From 66-474 sp051962095 (GTDB lineage: Bacteria > Pseudomonadota > Gammaproteobacteria > Xanthomonadales > Rhodanobacteraceae): a DNA stretch of 64,000 nucleotides. The position numbers were made by a program, and so were the translations under genes. Below are positions 51,649-61,013 of this stretch, one piece after another; the stretch's first letter is position 1; each line of letters begins with the position of its first letter. The stretch is taken from the NCBI GenBank assembly GCA_051962095.1, contig JBQCCP010000059.1:23872-87871 (forward strand), in the 5' to 3' direction. Below the pieces are notes generated by a model. The model was not told the origin of the DNA. It ran no database searches and was given only the letters and a program-made list of their open reading frames with translations.

Positions 51649-51819
51649 GAAGGGTACTCCTGCGAGGTGGGTGCTCCGCCGGGAACTCGATGTTCCGGCG
51701 GCATGACCCGTCATTGATGCTTGAAGCGGCGCTCCGGCGCAAGGGACTTTCGTCACGAATGCGCGGGCGCGCGATGCATTGCGCGCTATGCTGCGCGCAA
51801 TGCACCTGCGGCCACATCG

Positions 51820-52548
51820 ATGCAACCCCTGCTCCTGATCCAGACCGGCGAGGCGCCGGACCCCATCCGCGCGCGGTTCGGCGGTTTCGCCGACTGGTTC
51901 CGCGAAGCGATGTGCCTGCAACCCGGGCAGATGCAGGTGGTGCGCGTCGACCGGGGCGGGGCGCTGCCGTCACCGGGTGGCGTACCCGGCGCGGTAATCA
52001 CGGGTTCCGCCGCGATGGTGACCGAGCGCGCGGACTGGAGCGAACGCACGGCGGCGTGGATTCGCGCCGCAATGGAAGCGCAGACGCCGATGTTCGGCGT
52101 GTGTTACGGCCATCAACTGATGGCGCACGCGCTGGGCGGCGAGGTCGGCTGGTTGCCGGCCGGGCGCGAGATCGGCACGCAGACGATGACGCGCAGCGAT
52201 GGTGTGGAGGCGGGTTGGATGGGTGCGTTGCCGGCATCGTTCGCCGCGCATACCACGCACCGGCAGTCGGTGCTGGCGCCGCCGTCCGGCGCCGAGGTGC
52301 TCGCCCGTTCCGAACGCGATCCGCACCAGTTGCTGCGGTACGCGCCGCATGTACTGTCGAGCCAGTTCCATCCGGAATTCACCGTCGCCGGGATGCGCGC
52401 CTATATCGAAGCGCGCGCCGGCGCGCTGCGCGAAGAAGGTCTCGATCCCGACGCTTTCATGGCCGAGATTCATGAAACCGAAGCCGCGCGTACCTTGCTG
52501 GAACGCTTTGCGCACGTTGCCCTGGATCGCCAGCGGGTGGCGGCTTGA
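51820..52548 (+). CDS. Class I glutamine amidotransferase-like protein
   Basis: The 242-residue protein is a GMP-synthase-type GATase domain alone. The triad is Cys95 (FGVCYGHQL), His184 and Glu186 (QFHPEF). It begins MQPLLLIQTGEAPD, like stand-alone GATase proteins annotated as glutamine amidotransferase or GMP synthase-like. The C-terminus has a helical tail. No synthetase partner is adjacent, so it may act on a small-molecule gamma-glutamyl compound, as in PuuD-like enzymes. The substrate cannot be assigned. It converges with the rhomboid gene, 1 bp apart. Confidence 0.87.
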   Translation: MQPLLLIQTGEAPDPIRARFGGFADWFREAMCLQPGQMQVVRVDRGGALPSPGGVPGAVITGSAAMVTERADWSERTAAWIRAAMEAQTPMFGVCYGHQLMAHALGGEVGWLPAGREIGTQTMTRSDGVEAGWMGALPASFAAHTTHRQSVLAPPSGAEVLARSERDPHQLLRYAPHVLSSQFHPEFTVAGMRAYIEARAGALREEGLDPDAFMAEIHETEAARTLLERFAHVALDRQRVAA

Positions 52549-52549
52549 T

Positions 52550-53236
52550 TCAATAACTCCGCTGACGCAAGCGCCGTTCCACTACGCCGCGCGAAATCAC
52601 CGCGAACAATATCCCGAAACCGAAACCGGCCAGGTGCGCCCACCACACCACCGTGCCGAAACCCGGGCCGGCCCAGGTGAACAGCAGTTGCAGCAGCACC
52701 CACATCCCGATCAGCAGCGCGGCCGGAACGCGGATGAATTGAAGATACAAACCAAGCGGCAACACCAGACCCAGGTGTGCGCGCGGAAACAGCGCGAGAT
52801 ACGCGCCGAGCGTCGCCGACACCGCGCCGCTGCAGCCGATGATCGGCCGCAACTGGCCTGACAGCGTCCACGCCCCGACCAGGTTCGCGAACGCGCCGCC
52901 GATCAGGAACAGTGCGAGGAACCGGCGCGACCCGAGCGCGCGCTCGGCGGGCAAGCCGAAAATCACCAGGAACAGCATGTTGCCGAGCAGATGCATCCAG
53001 TCGGCGTGCATGAACAGCGAGGTGAGCGGGCGCAGCCAGGACCAGCCTTCCAGCGCCTTGCCCTGCTGGAAAAGATGCGCGGGCACCGTGCCCCAGTCGC
53101 CCAGCATGGCGTAGCGCGTCGCGGGTGGCGACAGCATCAGCCACAGGTAACAGGCGACGCACGTCACCACCAGCACCGGCGTGACCCAGCGCAGATGAGC
53201 ATGGTGGCGGCTGGGGACGTCGACGAACATCGGCAT
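52550..53236 (-). CDS. Rhomboid-family intramembrane serine protease
   Basis: The 228-residue membrane protein has at least six helices. The catalytic Ser136 lies in IIGCSGAVSA and His201 in WWAHLAGFGFG. The oxyanion His-Asn pair is in HLLGNMLF near residue 82. Rhomboids cut substrates within the membrane. The spacing of the helices matches the common bacterial form. It is divergent from the oxidoreductase gene; substrates are unknown. Confidence 0.93.
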   Translation of the reverse strand: MPMFVDVPSRHHAHLRWVTPVLVVTCVACYLWLMLSPPATRYAMLGDWGTVPAHLFQQGKALEGWSWLRPLTSLFMHADWMHLLGNMLFLVIFGLPAERALGSRRFLALFLIGGAFANLVGAWTLSGQLRPIIGCSGAVSATLGAYLALFPRAHLGLVLPLGLYLQFIRVPAALLIGMWVLLQLLFTWAGPGFGTVVWWAHLAGFGFGILFAVISRGVVERRLRQRSY

Positions 53237-53396
53237 ACCTTAGCGTGTCCACCGGCGGTCGCGGCGGCGCTTGCGTCCCTCACCAAATCACCATTTCCCC
53301 ATCACGACCGCCAACCGGGCGCGGGGATATAGTGCGCTCCGAGAGCAATCCGCGGACCCGCGTCTTTCGATCTTGCCCAGCAGAAGGAGCGCAAGC

Positions 53397-54779
53397 ATGT
53401 CTGCCGGACCCAGCCGCACCCCCACTGCTTGGCAGGAACTTGCCGGGTTACTGCGTGGCGAGCTGCTGTTGCCCGACGGGCCCGGTTACGACGTGCGCCG
53501 TCATGTCTGGAACGGCGCCATCGACCGGCACCCGCTGGCCGTCGCCCGCTGCGCCGATGCCGATGACGTGTGCACCGTCGTCAAGTTCGCCGCACGCCGG
53601 CATTTGCCGATGACGGCGCGCGGCGGCGGCCACAACGTGGCCGGGCTGGCCGTGCGCGATCGTGCGCTGATGCTGGATCTGGGTTCGATGAATCGCGTGG
53701 AAGTCGACGCGGGCTCGCGCCTTGCGCGAGTCGAAAGCGGTGCGTTGTGGCGTGATGTCGATGCCGCGACGCAGCCACACGGCTTGGCCACGACCGGCGG
53801 ATTCGTCTCGACCACCGGCGTCGGCGGGTACACGCTGGGCGGCGGCGTCGGTTGGCTGATGCGGCGCTGCGGTCTGGCGATCGACAATCTGCTCGAAGCC
53901 GACGTCGTGCTCGCGGACGGGCGCAGCATCATCGCCAGTGACAAGCAGCACGCCGACCTGTTCTGGGGGCTGCGTGGCGGCGGTGGTGGCCTGGGCGTGG
54001 TCACGCGCTTCACCTACCGGCTGCACCCGGTCGGGGAGGTGTATGCCGGCGTGGTGTTCCATCCGGTTGCGGCTGCGGCCGATCTGCTGAGCGCCTTTGC
54101 CGGCTTCACCCGCAACGCACCTGAAGCGTGCACCGCGATGCTGGTGTTCACGACGGCGCCGCCGTTGCCGTTCCTGCCCGCTGCGGTACACGGCCAGCGT
54201 GTGGTCGCGTTGGCCTTCTGCTGGAGCGGAGAACCTGCAATGGGCGCGGAGGCGATGGCACCGCTCACGGGATTCGGCCAGCCGTTGGGCCGCCATGACG
54301 GCGTGATGCCGTATGCAGCCTGGCAGCAGGCCTTCGATGCCGCCGTGCCGGCCGGCGATCACTACTACTGGACGACATCGCAGTTCGATGGATTCGACGA
54401 CGCACTGGTCGACGCGCTGGTTCCGCGTGCTGCACGACCTGCCGATCCCTTGAGCGAAGTGCACGTGCACCATCTCGGCGGCGCAGTCACGCGCGTCGCC
54501 GACGATGCCACCGCGTTCTCGCACCGCGACGCTCCATTCTTCATCAACGTGATCGGCCACACCGACGCTGCGGAACGCTTCACCGCCATCCGCGAATGGG
54601 TACGAGATCTGCGCGCGGCAATCGCACCATACGCGCGAGCGGGCATGCAGCCGAATTTCACGGGCGAACCGACCGACCTGCAATCGCAAGCGCATGACGT
54701 GGGCACCCGATCGCGGTTGTCGGCGCTGCGTGCGCGCTACGATCCGGAAGGCTTGCTGGCGCCGCTGCGTACCGATTGA
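53397..54779 (+). CDS. FAD-linked oxidoreductase of the BBE family
   Basis: The 460-residue flavoprotein has an FAD_binding_4 domain at about residues 38-180. His79 in RGGGHNVAG is the usual 8-alpha attachment point for FAD. The GGGVGWLMRRCGLAIDN loop lacks the Cys that makes bicovalent flavin in berberine-bridge enzymes, so monocovalent FAD is expected. The BBE C-terminal motif is present (RYDPEGLL). Such enzymes oxidise sugars or secondary metabolites. AAGGAG precedes the ATG. The last 43 bp may overlap the convergent regulator gene. Confidence 0.9.
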   Translation: MSAGPSRTPTAWQELAGLLRGELLLPDGPGYDVRRHVWNGAIDRHPLAVARCADADDVCTVVKFAARRHLPMTARGGGHNVAGLAVRDRALMLDLGSMNRVEVDAGSRLARVESGALWRDVDAATQPHGLATTGGFVSTTGVGGYTLGGGVGWLMRRCGLAIDNLLEADVVLADGRSIIASDKQHADLFWGLRGGGGGLGVVTRFTYRLHPVGEVYAGVVFHPVAAAADLLSAFAGFTRNAPEACTAMLVFTTAPPLPFLPAAVHGQRVVALAFCWSGEPAMGAEAMAPLTGFGQPLGRHDGVMPYAAWQQAFDAAVPAGDHYYWTTSQFDGFDDALVDALVPRAARPADPLSEVHVHHLGGAVTRVADDATAFSHRDAPFFINVIGHTDAAERFTAIREWVRDLRAAIAPYARAGMQPNFTGEPTDLQSQAHDVGTRSRLSALRARYDPEGLLAPLRTD

Positions 54780-57247
54780 GCCCCGGCGATTTCCGTCAGC
54801 AGCGCGCGGGCTTCGGTTACCGTGTCTTCGAACCGCGTCGAAGCACCGACCCGTTGCGCGCGCGCAAAATCCTCATCCAGCGCTTCCCGTGCCTGGCGCA
54901 CGACGACTTGCTGGGCCTTTCGCCATTGCGGCATCAGCGGCCCGCCGGTCCATTCGCGCACGCGCGCTGCGGCAGACAGGAGCCGCGCGGCATGTTCGAA
55001 CTTGCCGTCCTGCGCGGCGAGATACGCCGCGCCTTCCACGCAACCCGCCGCGCCACGCCAGTTGAGGATCTGGATGAATATGTCCAGGTCTGACAACCAG
55101 TCCTGCGCGGCCCCCCGCCAGTTTCCAAGATAGAAGCGCTGCAGCGCCCGATTGATCAGCACATAGGCCCAGTGGAAAGAATCGCTCTCCGTGGGCAGGC
55201 AATCCACTGCCTCGCTCATGCTTGCTTCCGCTTCGCGATGGCGGCCGTTCAAGGCCTGGACGATGCCGTGACTCAGCAAGGCATTGGAGCGCAGCCAAGC
55301 ATCGTTCTGGGCTCGCGCAATCCCGAGCGCCGCCTCCACGGAAGCTTCAGCGCCCGTGAAATCTCCGCATGTCGCAAGTTCAAAACCCAGGATCGCCTGG
55401 CCCGCGCCGGCCAGGAACATGTCCCCGTGGGTGGCTGCCAGTGCAATGCCTTCGCGCAGACGCGGTCCCGCGCGCCCATGGTTCAACGCGTGGTGCAGCA
55501 CGACGCCCGAGGCGATGAGTGCGCGGGCCCGGTGCAACGTGGGCGACGGGTTCGCCTGCAGCGCCCGTTCCAGCCATTGCGCGGACTGGATGTAATCGGT
55601 GCCGCCCCGGAAGTACCAGCAAAGATTGCCCACCAGTGCGAGCGCATTTTCGCGCAGGTCTGGTTGCGCGATCGCGAAGTCGAACGCGGCATGAAGATTC
55701 GCCCATTCGCGCTTGATGCGGTCAGGCCACACGACCTGGCGCTCGACGAGGATTTCAGCGCCCACGCGTTCGGTGAATTCGATGAAATGCGCCAGGTGCA
55801 CGCGTCGCAAATGTGCCTCGTTGCCGCTGGCCGCCAGCCGTTCCTGCGCGAACAGCCGCACGCTGTCGAGCAGGCGGTAACTGGGCGGGTTGGTCGTGCC
55901 ATCGACGCCCAGCAGTGACTTGTCGACCAGTCCGCCCAGCAGCTCCAGTGTTAGCGGGTCGTCCAGTCCGAGCGCCGTACCGATCGCCGTGGCACCGCCC
56001 AGCGTGCAGACGCCCTCGAAGATACTCAAGCCGCACAGCAACGACTGCTCGCGTTCCGAGAGCAGGACGAAACTCCACTCGATCAGTGCGCGTAATGTCT
56101 GGTGATGCGCCGGCCGCCCCGGATTGGCTTCGGCGAGATTGAGCAATCGGGCATCCATGCGCGCCAGCAACTGTTCGGGGCTGAGCAGGCGCAAGCGCGC
56201 GGCCGCCAGTTCCAGGGCCAGCGGCAGGCCATCGAGCCGCCGGCAAAGCTGCACTACGACGTCGGCATTGGCCACCGTCAGGGCGAAACCCGAAGCGAAA
56301 GCGCGTGAGCGTGCCAACAACAAAGCGACCGCCGGGACGCGCGCGAGGGCGGCGACTTGCGCGTCGATCTTCCATTCGCCATCCGGCGGCAGTTCCAGCG
56401 GCGGCAACGGGTACAGCGATTCGCCCGCGCAATTCAACCGGCGCTGGCTGGTCGCCAATATGTGCAGCGAGGCGCACGCGGCAAGCAACTTCGCCGACAG
56501 GGCGCCAAGCAATCCCGCGATGCGCTCGCAGTTGTCGAATACCAGCAGCGCCCGCCGCGCGCCCAGCAGTTCGCCCAGCCGCGCAACCAGATCTTCCGCG
56601 TCGGTCGCGGTGCGCATATTGAAGGTGGTGGTCAACAGGCGCGCCAATCCCGGCTCGTCGAGCAACGATGTGCAATCGAAGAGCCAGACGTCATCCGGAA
56701 AATCCGTGGCGACCACGCGAGCCGCTTCCAGTGCGGCCTGGGTCTTGCCGATGCCGCCGGGACCGACCACCGTAACCAATCGCGCGGCATCGATGGCCTG
56801 CGCCAACGCCGCGACGTCCCGCTCGCGGCCGATCAGCGGTTCCGTGCGTTCGGGCAGCCGCGCCCGCGCGGGCGATGCGAAACGCAAGGGAGGCATGGCT
56901 TCCGCCTGGACATGCTGCAGCGCGGCGATGAAGCGATACCCCAGTCCATGGACGGTCTGGATGCAGTGCGGGCTTTCGCTGTCGTCGGCCAGCGCGCGAC
57001 GCAGCTGCGCGATGATGCGATTCAGCGTGGCCGGGGTGACGAAGCTGTGGCCCCACACCGCGTCCAGCAACTGGTCCCGGGTCAGCAACTGGTCGGGATG
57101 CGCCAGGAATTCGAGCAGTACGGCAAACGCTTTCGGCTCGATCGCGATGTCACGGCCGCCGCGCATCAGCCGGTGCGCGCCCGCTTCAATGGTCACGTCT
57201 GCGAACGCGAACGTGCCCGTTTCCGCCGCGTGTCCTTGCTTTTCCAT
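54737..57247 (-). CDS. Winged-helix / NB-ARC ATPase / TPR transcriptional regulator
   Basis: The 836-residue protein has an OmpR-type winged helix at about residues 12-108 (EPKAFAVLLEFLAHPDQLLTRDQL, then TVHGLGYRF). A STAND-class NB-ARC ATPase follows, with Walker A GPGGIGKT at 162-169 and Walker B LLVFDNCE. A long helical TPR-like C-terminus runs from about 560. This is the plan of signal-gated activators such as CadC/AfsR hybrids. The start at MEKQGHAAE was chosen over a GTG nine codons upstream. It is divergent from a secreted protein gene (152 bp apart), a likely target. Its 3' end overlaps the convergent oxidoreductase gene. Confidence 0.88.
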   Translation of the reverse strand: MEKQGHAAETGTFAFADVTIEAGAHRLMRGGRDIAIEPKAFAVLLEFLAHPDQLLTRDQLLDAVWGHSFVTPATLNRIIAQLRRALADDSESPHCIQTVHGLGYRFIAALQHVQAEAMPPLRFASPARARLPERTEPLIGRERDVAALAQAIDAARLVTVVGPGGIGKTQAALEAARVVATDFPDDVWLFDCTSLLDEPGLARLLTTTFNMRTATDAEDLVARLGELLGARRALLVFDNCERIAGLLGALSAKLLAACASLHILATSQRRLNCAGESLYPLPPLELPPDGEWKIDAQVAALARVPAVALLLARSRAFASGFALTVANADVVVQLCRRLDGLPLALELAAARLRLLSPEQLLARMDARLLNLAEANPGRPAHHQTLRALIEWSFVLLSEREQSLLCGLSIFEGVCTLGGATAIGTALGLDDPLTLELLGGLVDKSLLGVDGTTNPPSYRLLDSVRLFAQERLAASGNEAHLRRVHLAHFIEFTERVGAEILVERQVVWPDRIKREWANLHAAFDFAIAQPDLRENALALVGNLCWYFRGGTDYIQSAQWLERALQANPSPTLHRARALIASGVVLHHALNHGRAGPRLREGIALAATHGDMFLAGAGQAILGFELATCGDFTGAEASVEAALGIARAQNDAWLRSNALLSHGIVQALNGRHREAEASMSEAVDCLPTESDSFHWAYVLINRALQRFYLGNWRGAAQDWLSDLDIFIQILNWRGAAGCVEGAAYLAAQDGKFEHAARLLSAAARVREWTGGPLMPQWRKAQQVVVRQAREALDEDFARAQRVGASTRFEDTVTEARALLTEIAGAQSVRSGASKPSGS

Positions 57248-57399
57248 GCCGCCGCGCGCTCCGCTTCGGACCACGTCAACCGCATTCTTCCGATTTCCCT
57301 ATCGAAACATCATGACTCGCATCCGGTCCCGGGGCAGTTTATACCCCCGGATGACGGCGCATGACGTCATTCCGGGACCACCTTCTTGAGGAGAGCGCC

Positions 57400-58077
57400 A
57401 TGAACAACTGCTTGTACGCATCTGTCGCGATGGCCGTGATCGGCCTGTCCGGTATGGTCGTTACCCATCGGGCCGCAGCCTGCGGGCCCAACCTGGTCAG
57501 GTCGGCCAGCGGCCAGTGGAACATCGCCCCGCCGGCCAGGATGTCGGCTTCGATCGCCCGCAGGATGTTCATCGCCGCGACCCCGGCGGCAAGGACGAAC
57601 GCCATCCCCAACCCCCTGCAATTCCTCGAACCGATCACGGGCCTGTACGAGATCACCATGACCGCCGAAGGCAATGGTCCGACGGGCCTGCCGGATGGCG
57701 CGCCGGTCGATCACGCCTACGTGCAGTGGCACGCGGACGGCACCGAGATCATGAACTCGGGAAGGCCTGCGGCGGATGCCAATTTCTGCATGGGTACCTG
57801 GGCACAAACGGGCGCGCGAACCTATACGCTCAACCACTTCATGCTGTCGTGGGCGCAAAGCGTGAACCCGGACGGCGTCGACATCGACAACATATTCGTC
57901 GGACCGGCAAGCATCCAGGAGACCGTCACGCTGAGCCGGGATGGCAGTTCGTACTCAGGCACGTTCGTGCTTACCCAGTACGACACGAACTACAACATCA
58001 TCCTTCCGGGCGGCATTCCCATCAAAGGCACGGTGAAGGGAACGCGCAAGACCATCAATTCACCGGTCACGTACTGA
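57400..58077 (+). CDS. Secreted protein of unknown function
   Basis: The 225-residue product has a signal peptide (YASVAMAVIGLSGMVVTHRAAA) cleaved before CGPN. A mature domain rich in beta-prone segments follows: FLEPITGLYEITMTAEGNGPTG, HAYVQWHADGTEIMNSG and LSRDGSSYSGTFVLTQYD. This looks like a small lipocalin-type or calycin-like barrel, but I recognise no family. A ribosome site GAGGAG precedes the ATG. It is divergent from the NB-ARC regulator, which may control it. The GC and codon style match the neighbours. Confidence 0.75.
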   Translation: MNNCLYASVAMAVIGLSGMVVTHRAAACGPNLVRSASGQWNIAPPARMSASIARRMFIAATPAARTNAIPNPLQFLEPITGLYEITMTAEGNGPTGLPDGAPVDHAYVQWHADGTEIMNSGRPAADANFCMGTWAQTGARTYTLNHFMLSWAQSVNPDGVDIDNIFVGPASIQETVTLSRDGSSYSGTFVLTQYDTNYNIILPGGIPIKGTVKGTRKTINSPVTY

Positions 58078-58131
58078 TCGCGTCGAGCGGGGAAACCGGA
58101 CGCGGCGTGTCAGGACGCCCCGTCCGGTTTT

Positions 58132-59343
58132 TCATGCGTGGACCAGCCGGACGCGCGCGAAATTGCGCTTGCCGACCTGCAACACGCCTTCGAAACCCGC
58201 GACGAACACGCGGTGCGGGTCGTCCGCCACGGCGGCATCGATGCGGACCGCGCGTTCCTTCAACTTGCGGCTGGCTTCCGAGTTGCTGGACGTCAAGCCC
58301 GCCGCGGTCAGCAGCGCGGGCAGACGCAAGCCTTCGTCCCAAACCACGATGTCGTTGACGGGCAGCGATGAGGTATCGCCTTCGCCGCGCACCACCGCGT
58401 GCCAGCCGGCGATGGCCTTGTCGGCTTCGGCCGCGCCGTGGAAGCGCGCGGCCAGTTCGCGTGCGAGCCGCAACTTTGCGTCGCGGGGATTCAACGCGCC
58501 GCTGGCGACCTCGCGCTGCATCTTCGCGAGTTCGTCCAGCGACACCTCGAAACTCAGCAGCTCGAGCCAGCGCCACATCAGGTCGTCCCCGATCTTCATG
58601 GTCTTGGTGACCATGTCGATCGCGGGTTCGTCGATGCCGATGTAGTTGCCCAGCGACTTCGACATCTTCTGCACGCCGTCGATGCCTTCCAGCAGCGGCA
58701 TCGTCAACACGATCTGCGGCGGCTGGCCGAAGTGTTCCTGCAGGCCGCGACCCATCAACAAATTGAAGCGCTGGTCGGTGCCGCCGAGTTCGACGTCGCA
58801 CTCGAGCGCCACTGAATCATAGCCCTGCACCAGCGGATACAAGAATTCGTGGATCGCGATCGGCTGCTGCGCCGCATAACGCTTGGCGAAATCGTCACGT
58901 TCCAACATCCGCGCGACGGTGTGCTGAGCGGCGAGGCGAATCATGTCCGACGCATCCATCTTGCCGAACCACTCGGAATTGAAACGCACTTCGGTGCGTG
59001 CACGATCGAGCACCTTGAACACCTGATTTGAATAAGTCCCGGCGTTCGCCAGCACTTCTTCGCGCGTCAGCGGTTTGCGCGTCACGTTCTTGCCGGTCGG
59101 ATCGCCGATCATTCCGGTGAAATCGCCGATCAAAAAAATCGCGGTGTGCCCGAGATCCTGGAACTGCCGCATCTTGTTGAGCAACACGGTGTGGCCGAGA
59201 TGCAGGTCCGGCGCGGTCGGATCGAAGCCCGCCTTGATGCGCAGCGGACGGCCGGGCGCGAGACGCGCTTCGAGTTCGTCGTCCTTCAGGACATCGACCG
59301 CGCCGCGATGGATAAGCGCAAGGGCTTGCTGGTTCGAAGACAT
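58132..59343 (-). CDS. tyrS: Tyrosyl-tRNA synthetase
   Basis: This class I synthetase charges tRNA-Tyr. The 403-residue product has HLGH at 48-51, GDFTGMIGDPTGK, the tyrosine-site segment YPLVQGYDSVAL, KMSKS at 226-230 and an S4 RNA-binding domain at the C-terminus. The form is the longer TyrRS type common in Xanthomonadales. The start MSSNQQALAL is preferred; upstream in-frame codons are not conserved. It is divergent from the MepM-like gene. Confidence 0.96.
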   Translation of the reverse strand: MSSNQQALALIHRGAVDVLKDDELEARLAPGRPLRIKAGFDPTAPDLHLGHTVLLNKMRQFQDLGHTAIFLIGDFTGMIGDPTGKNVTRKPLTREEVLANAGTYSNQVFKVLDRARTEVRFNSEWFGKMDASDMIRLAAQHTVARMLERDDFAKRYAAQQPIAIHEFLYPLVQGYDSVALECDVELGGTDQRFNLLMGRGLQEHFGQPPQIVLTMPLLEGIDGVQKMSKSLGNYIGIDEPAIDMVTKTMKIGDDLMWRWLELLSFEVSLDELAKMQREVASGALNPRDAKLRLARELAARFHGAAEADKAIAGWHAVVRGEGDTSSLPVNDIVVWDEGLRLPALLTAAGLTSSNSEASRKLKERAVRIDAAVADDPHRVFVAGFEGVLQVGKRNFARVRLVHA

Positions 59344-59416
59344 GGATGAATCCCGCTCTTGGGCGTGGCAGCCGATCGAAAAAGCGGGCTGCGTCAACGC
59401 GTGAAAGTGACGTGGT

Positions 59417-59435
59417 GGTTAATTATGTGTTAACC
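59417..59435. promoter_or_regulatory. Inverted repeat in the tyrS leader region
   Basis: GGTTAA-N7-TTAACC lies about 75 bp upstream of the tyrS ATG in a short AT-rich patch that is likely its promoter region. No regulator is assigned. Confidence 0.35.
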
Positions 59436-59470
59436 AAGAAACCGCGTGCAAATCTTTGTGCGACAAGGCA

Positions 59471-59500
59471 TTGACGCGCGCTTCACCATGGGGATATGGT
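59471..59500 (+). promoter_or_regulatory. Sigma-70-type promoter of the MepM-like gene
   Basis: TTGACG (59471-59476) and TATGGT (59495-59500) are 18 bp apart. The predicted start site is about 36 bp before the ATG. Confidence 0.5.
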
Positions 59501-59542
59501 ACGGCCCGTCGTGGGTCCCTGCCCGTTGTGATTGGACATTCG

Positions 59543-61003
59543 ATGGATCGCCATCTCCGTCGCGTCACCCCTCATGTTGTGCGTCGTCAGGCGATCCGTC
59601 GCAAGACCCGTCAATGCCATTCCCACTTCTATTCGCGTTGCGCGCACTGGTCGTTCCATGCTGAAGGCCCGTCCGCGGCATTCCGCTGGACGCGCGAACG
59701 CTGGATCCTCGGCGGCGGCGCGTTCCTGCTCGCCTTGCTGACGCTGCTCGGCATTCCGGCGTGGGCCAGCGTGATCCAGCACGAAAAGGTCGCGCAACCG
59801 GTGACGCGTGAAACGCTGGCATTGAAGTTGCCGCCTGCGCCGAAGGAAGCGCCGCGCCCGGCGCTCGCGTCGTGGAAGGTCGTGGAAGTCCAGCCCGGCG
59901 AAACGATGTCGGAAATTTTCCAGGCGCAGGGCTTGAGCGGCGCCGACCTTGCCCGGGTGATGGCGAGCGGCAAGGAGAGCGGCGCGTTGAAGGCGCTGCA
60001 TCCCGGCGACCAGGTCGAGTTTCTGATCGGCGCCAAGGGCGAACTGCAGGGCTTCCGCTACAGCCCCGATTCCTCGACCCAGGTGACGCTGACCACGCAG
60101 CCGGACGGCAGCCTTGCATCGAAGGTCACCACGTTGCCGGTCGAACGCCGCATGCATTTCGCGCACGGCGAGGTGCAGGGCTCGTTGTTCGCCGCGGGCG
60201 AGAAGGCCGGACTTTCCGAAACCATGGTCTTGAAGCTGGCCGACGTGTTCAAGTACGACATCGACTTCATCAAGGACCTGAAGAAGGGCGACCGTTTCAC
60301 CGTGGTGTATGACGACATCTATCGCAACGGCAAGTATTCCGGCGCGGGCAACATCATCGCCGCGGAATTCGTCAACAACGGCCATCGCTACACGGCGTAC
60401 CGCTTCAAGCAGTCCGACGGCGAGGTGGCCTACTTCAGCGAGGATGGCCGTCCGCTGCGCAAGGGCCTGCTGCGCACGCCGGTCGCGTTCACACGCATTT
60501 CGTCCACCTTCGGGATGCGCCACCATCCGATCCTCGGCTACAACAAGTTGCACAAGGGCATCGACTACGCGGCGCCCACCGGTACCCCGGTGCATGCGGC
60601 GGGCGATGGCGTGATCGTGCGTCGCGGCTGGGTGCACGGCTACGGTAATTTCATCGCGATCAAGAACACCTCCACCTACACCACGGCCTACGGCCACATG
60701 TCGCGCTTCGCGTCCGGCCTGCACGTCGGTTCGCGCGTGACCCAGGGCGAAGTGATCGGCTACGTCGGCCAGACCGGCATGGCGACCGGTCCGCACCTGC
60801 ATTACGAAGTGCGGGTGGACGGCAAGCCGGAGAATCCGCTGACCGTCACCATGCCGAAGCCGCAGCCGCTGTCCGGCAAGATGATGGCCGAGTTCCGCAC
60901 CCAGACCGCGCCGATGGTCGCGCGCATCCAGATGATCGACAACGCCACCCAGCGTCTGGCACGCGTCGACACCGCTCGCAGCAGTACGCTCGCCACCGAT
61001 TGA
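59543..61003 (+). CDS. M23 peptidoglycan endopeptidase (MepM/YebA-like)
   Basis: The 486-residue cell-wall hydrolase has a basic N-terminus and a membrane anchor near residues 55-75 (WILGGGAFLLALLTLLGIPAWA). An OapA/LysM-like region follows at about 110-190 (VVEVQPGETMSEIFQAQGLSG). The lysostaphin-type M23 domain has zinc ligands His337 and Asp341 (HKGIDYAAP) and His420 in HLHYEV, with His418 as the catalytic base. The plan matches MepM, which cuts cross-links for wall growth. anmK, a recycling gene, follows 10 bp later on the same strand, suggesting one operon. tyrS is divergent. Confidence 0.93.
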   Translation: MDRHLRRVTPHVVRRQAIRRKTRQCHSHFYSRCAHWSFHAEGPSAAFRWTRERWILGGGAFLLALLTLLGIPAWASVIQHEKVAQPVTRETLALKLPPAPKEAPRPALASWKVVEVQPGETMSEIFQAQGLSGADLARVMASGKESGALKALHPGDQVEFLIGAKGELQGFRYSPDSSTQVTLTTQPDGSLASKVTTLPVERRMHFAHGEVQGSLFAAGEKAGLSETMVLKLADVFKYDIDFIKDLKKGDRFTVVYDDIYRNGKYSGAGNIIAAEFVNNGHRYTAYRFKQSDGEVAYFSEDGRPLRKGLLRTPVAFTRISSTFGMRHHPILGYNKLHKGIDYAAPTGTPVHAAGDGVIVRRGWVHGYGNFIAIKNTSTYTTAYGHMSRFASGLHVGSRVTQGEVIGYVGQTGMATGPHLHYEVRVDGKPENPLTVTMPKPQPLSGKMMAEFRTQTAPMVARIQMIDNATQRLARVDTARSSTLATD

Positions 61004-61013
61004 AGCCGCGCCG

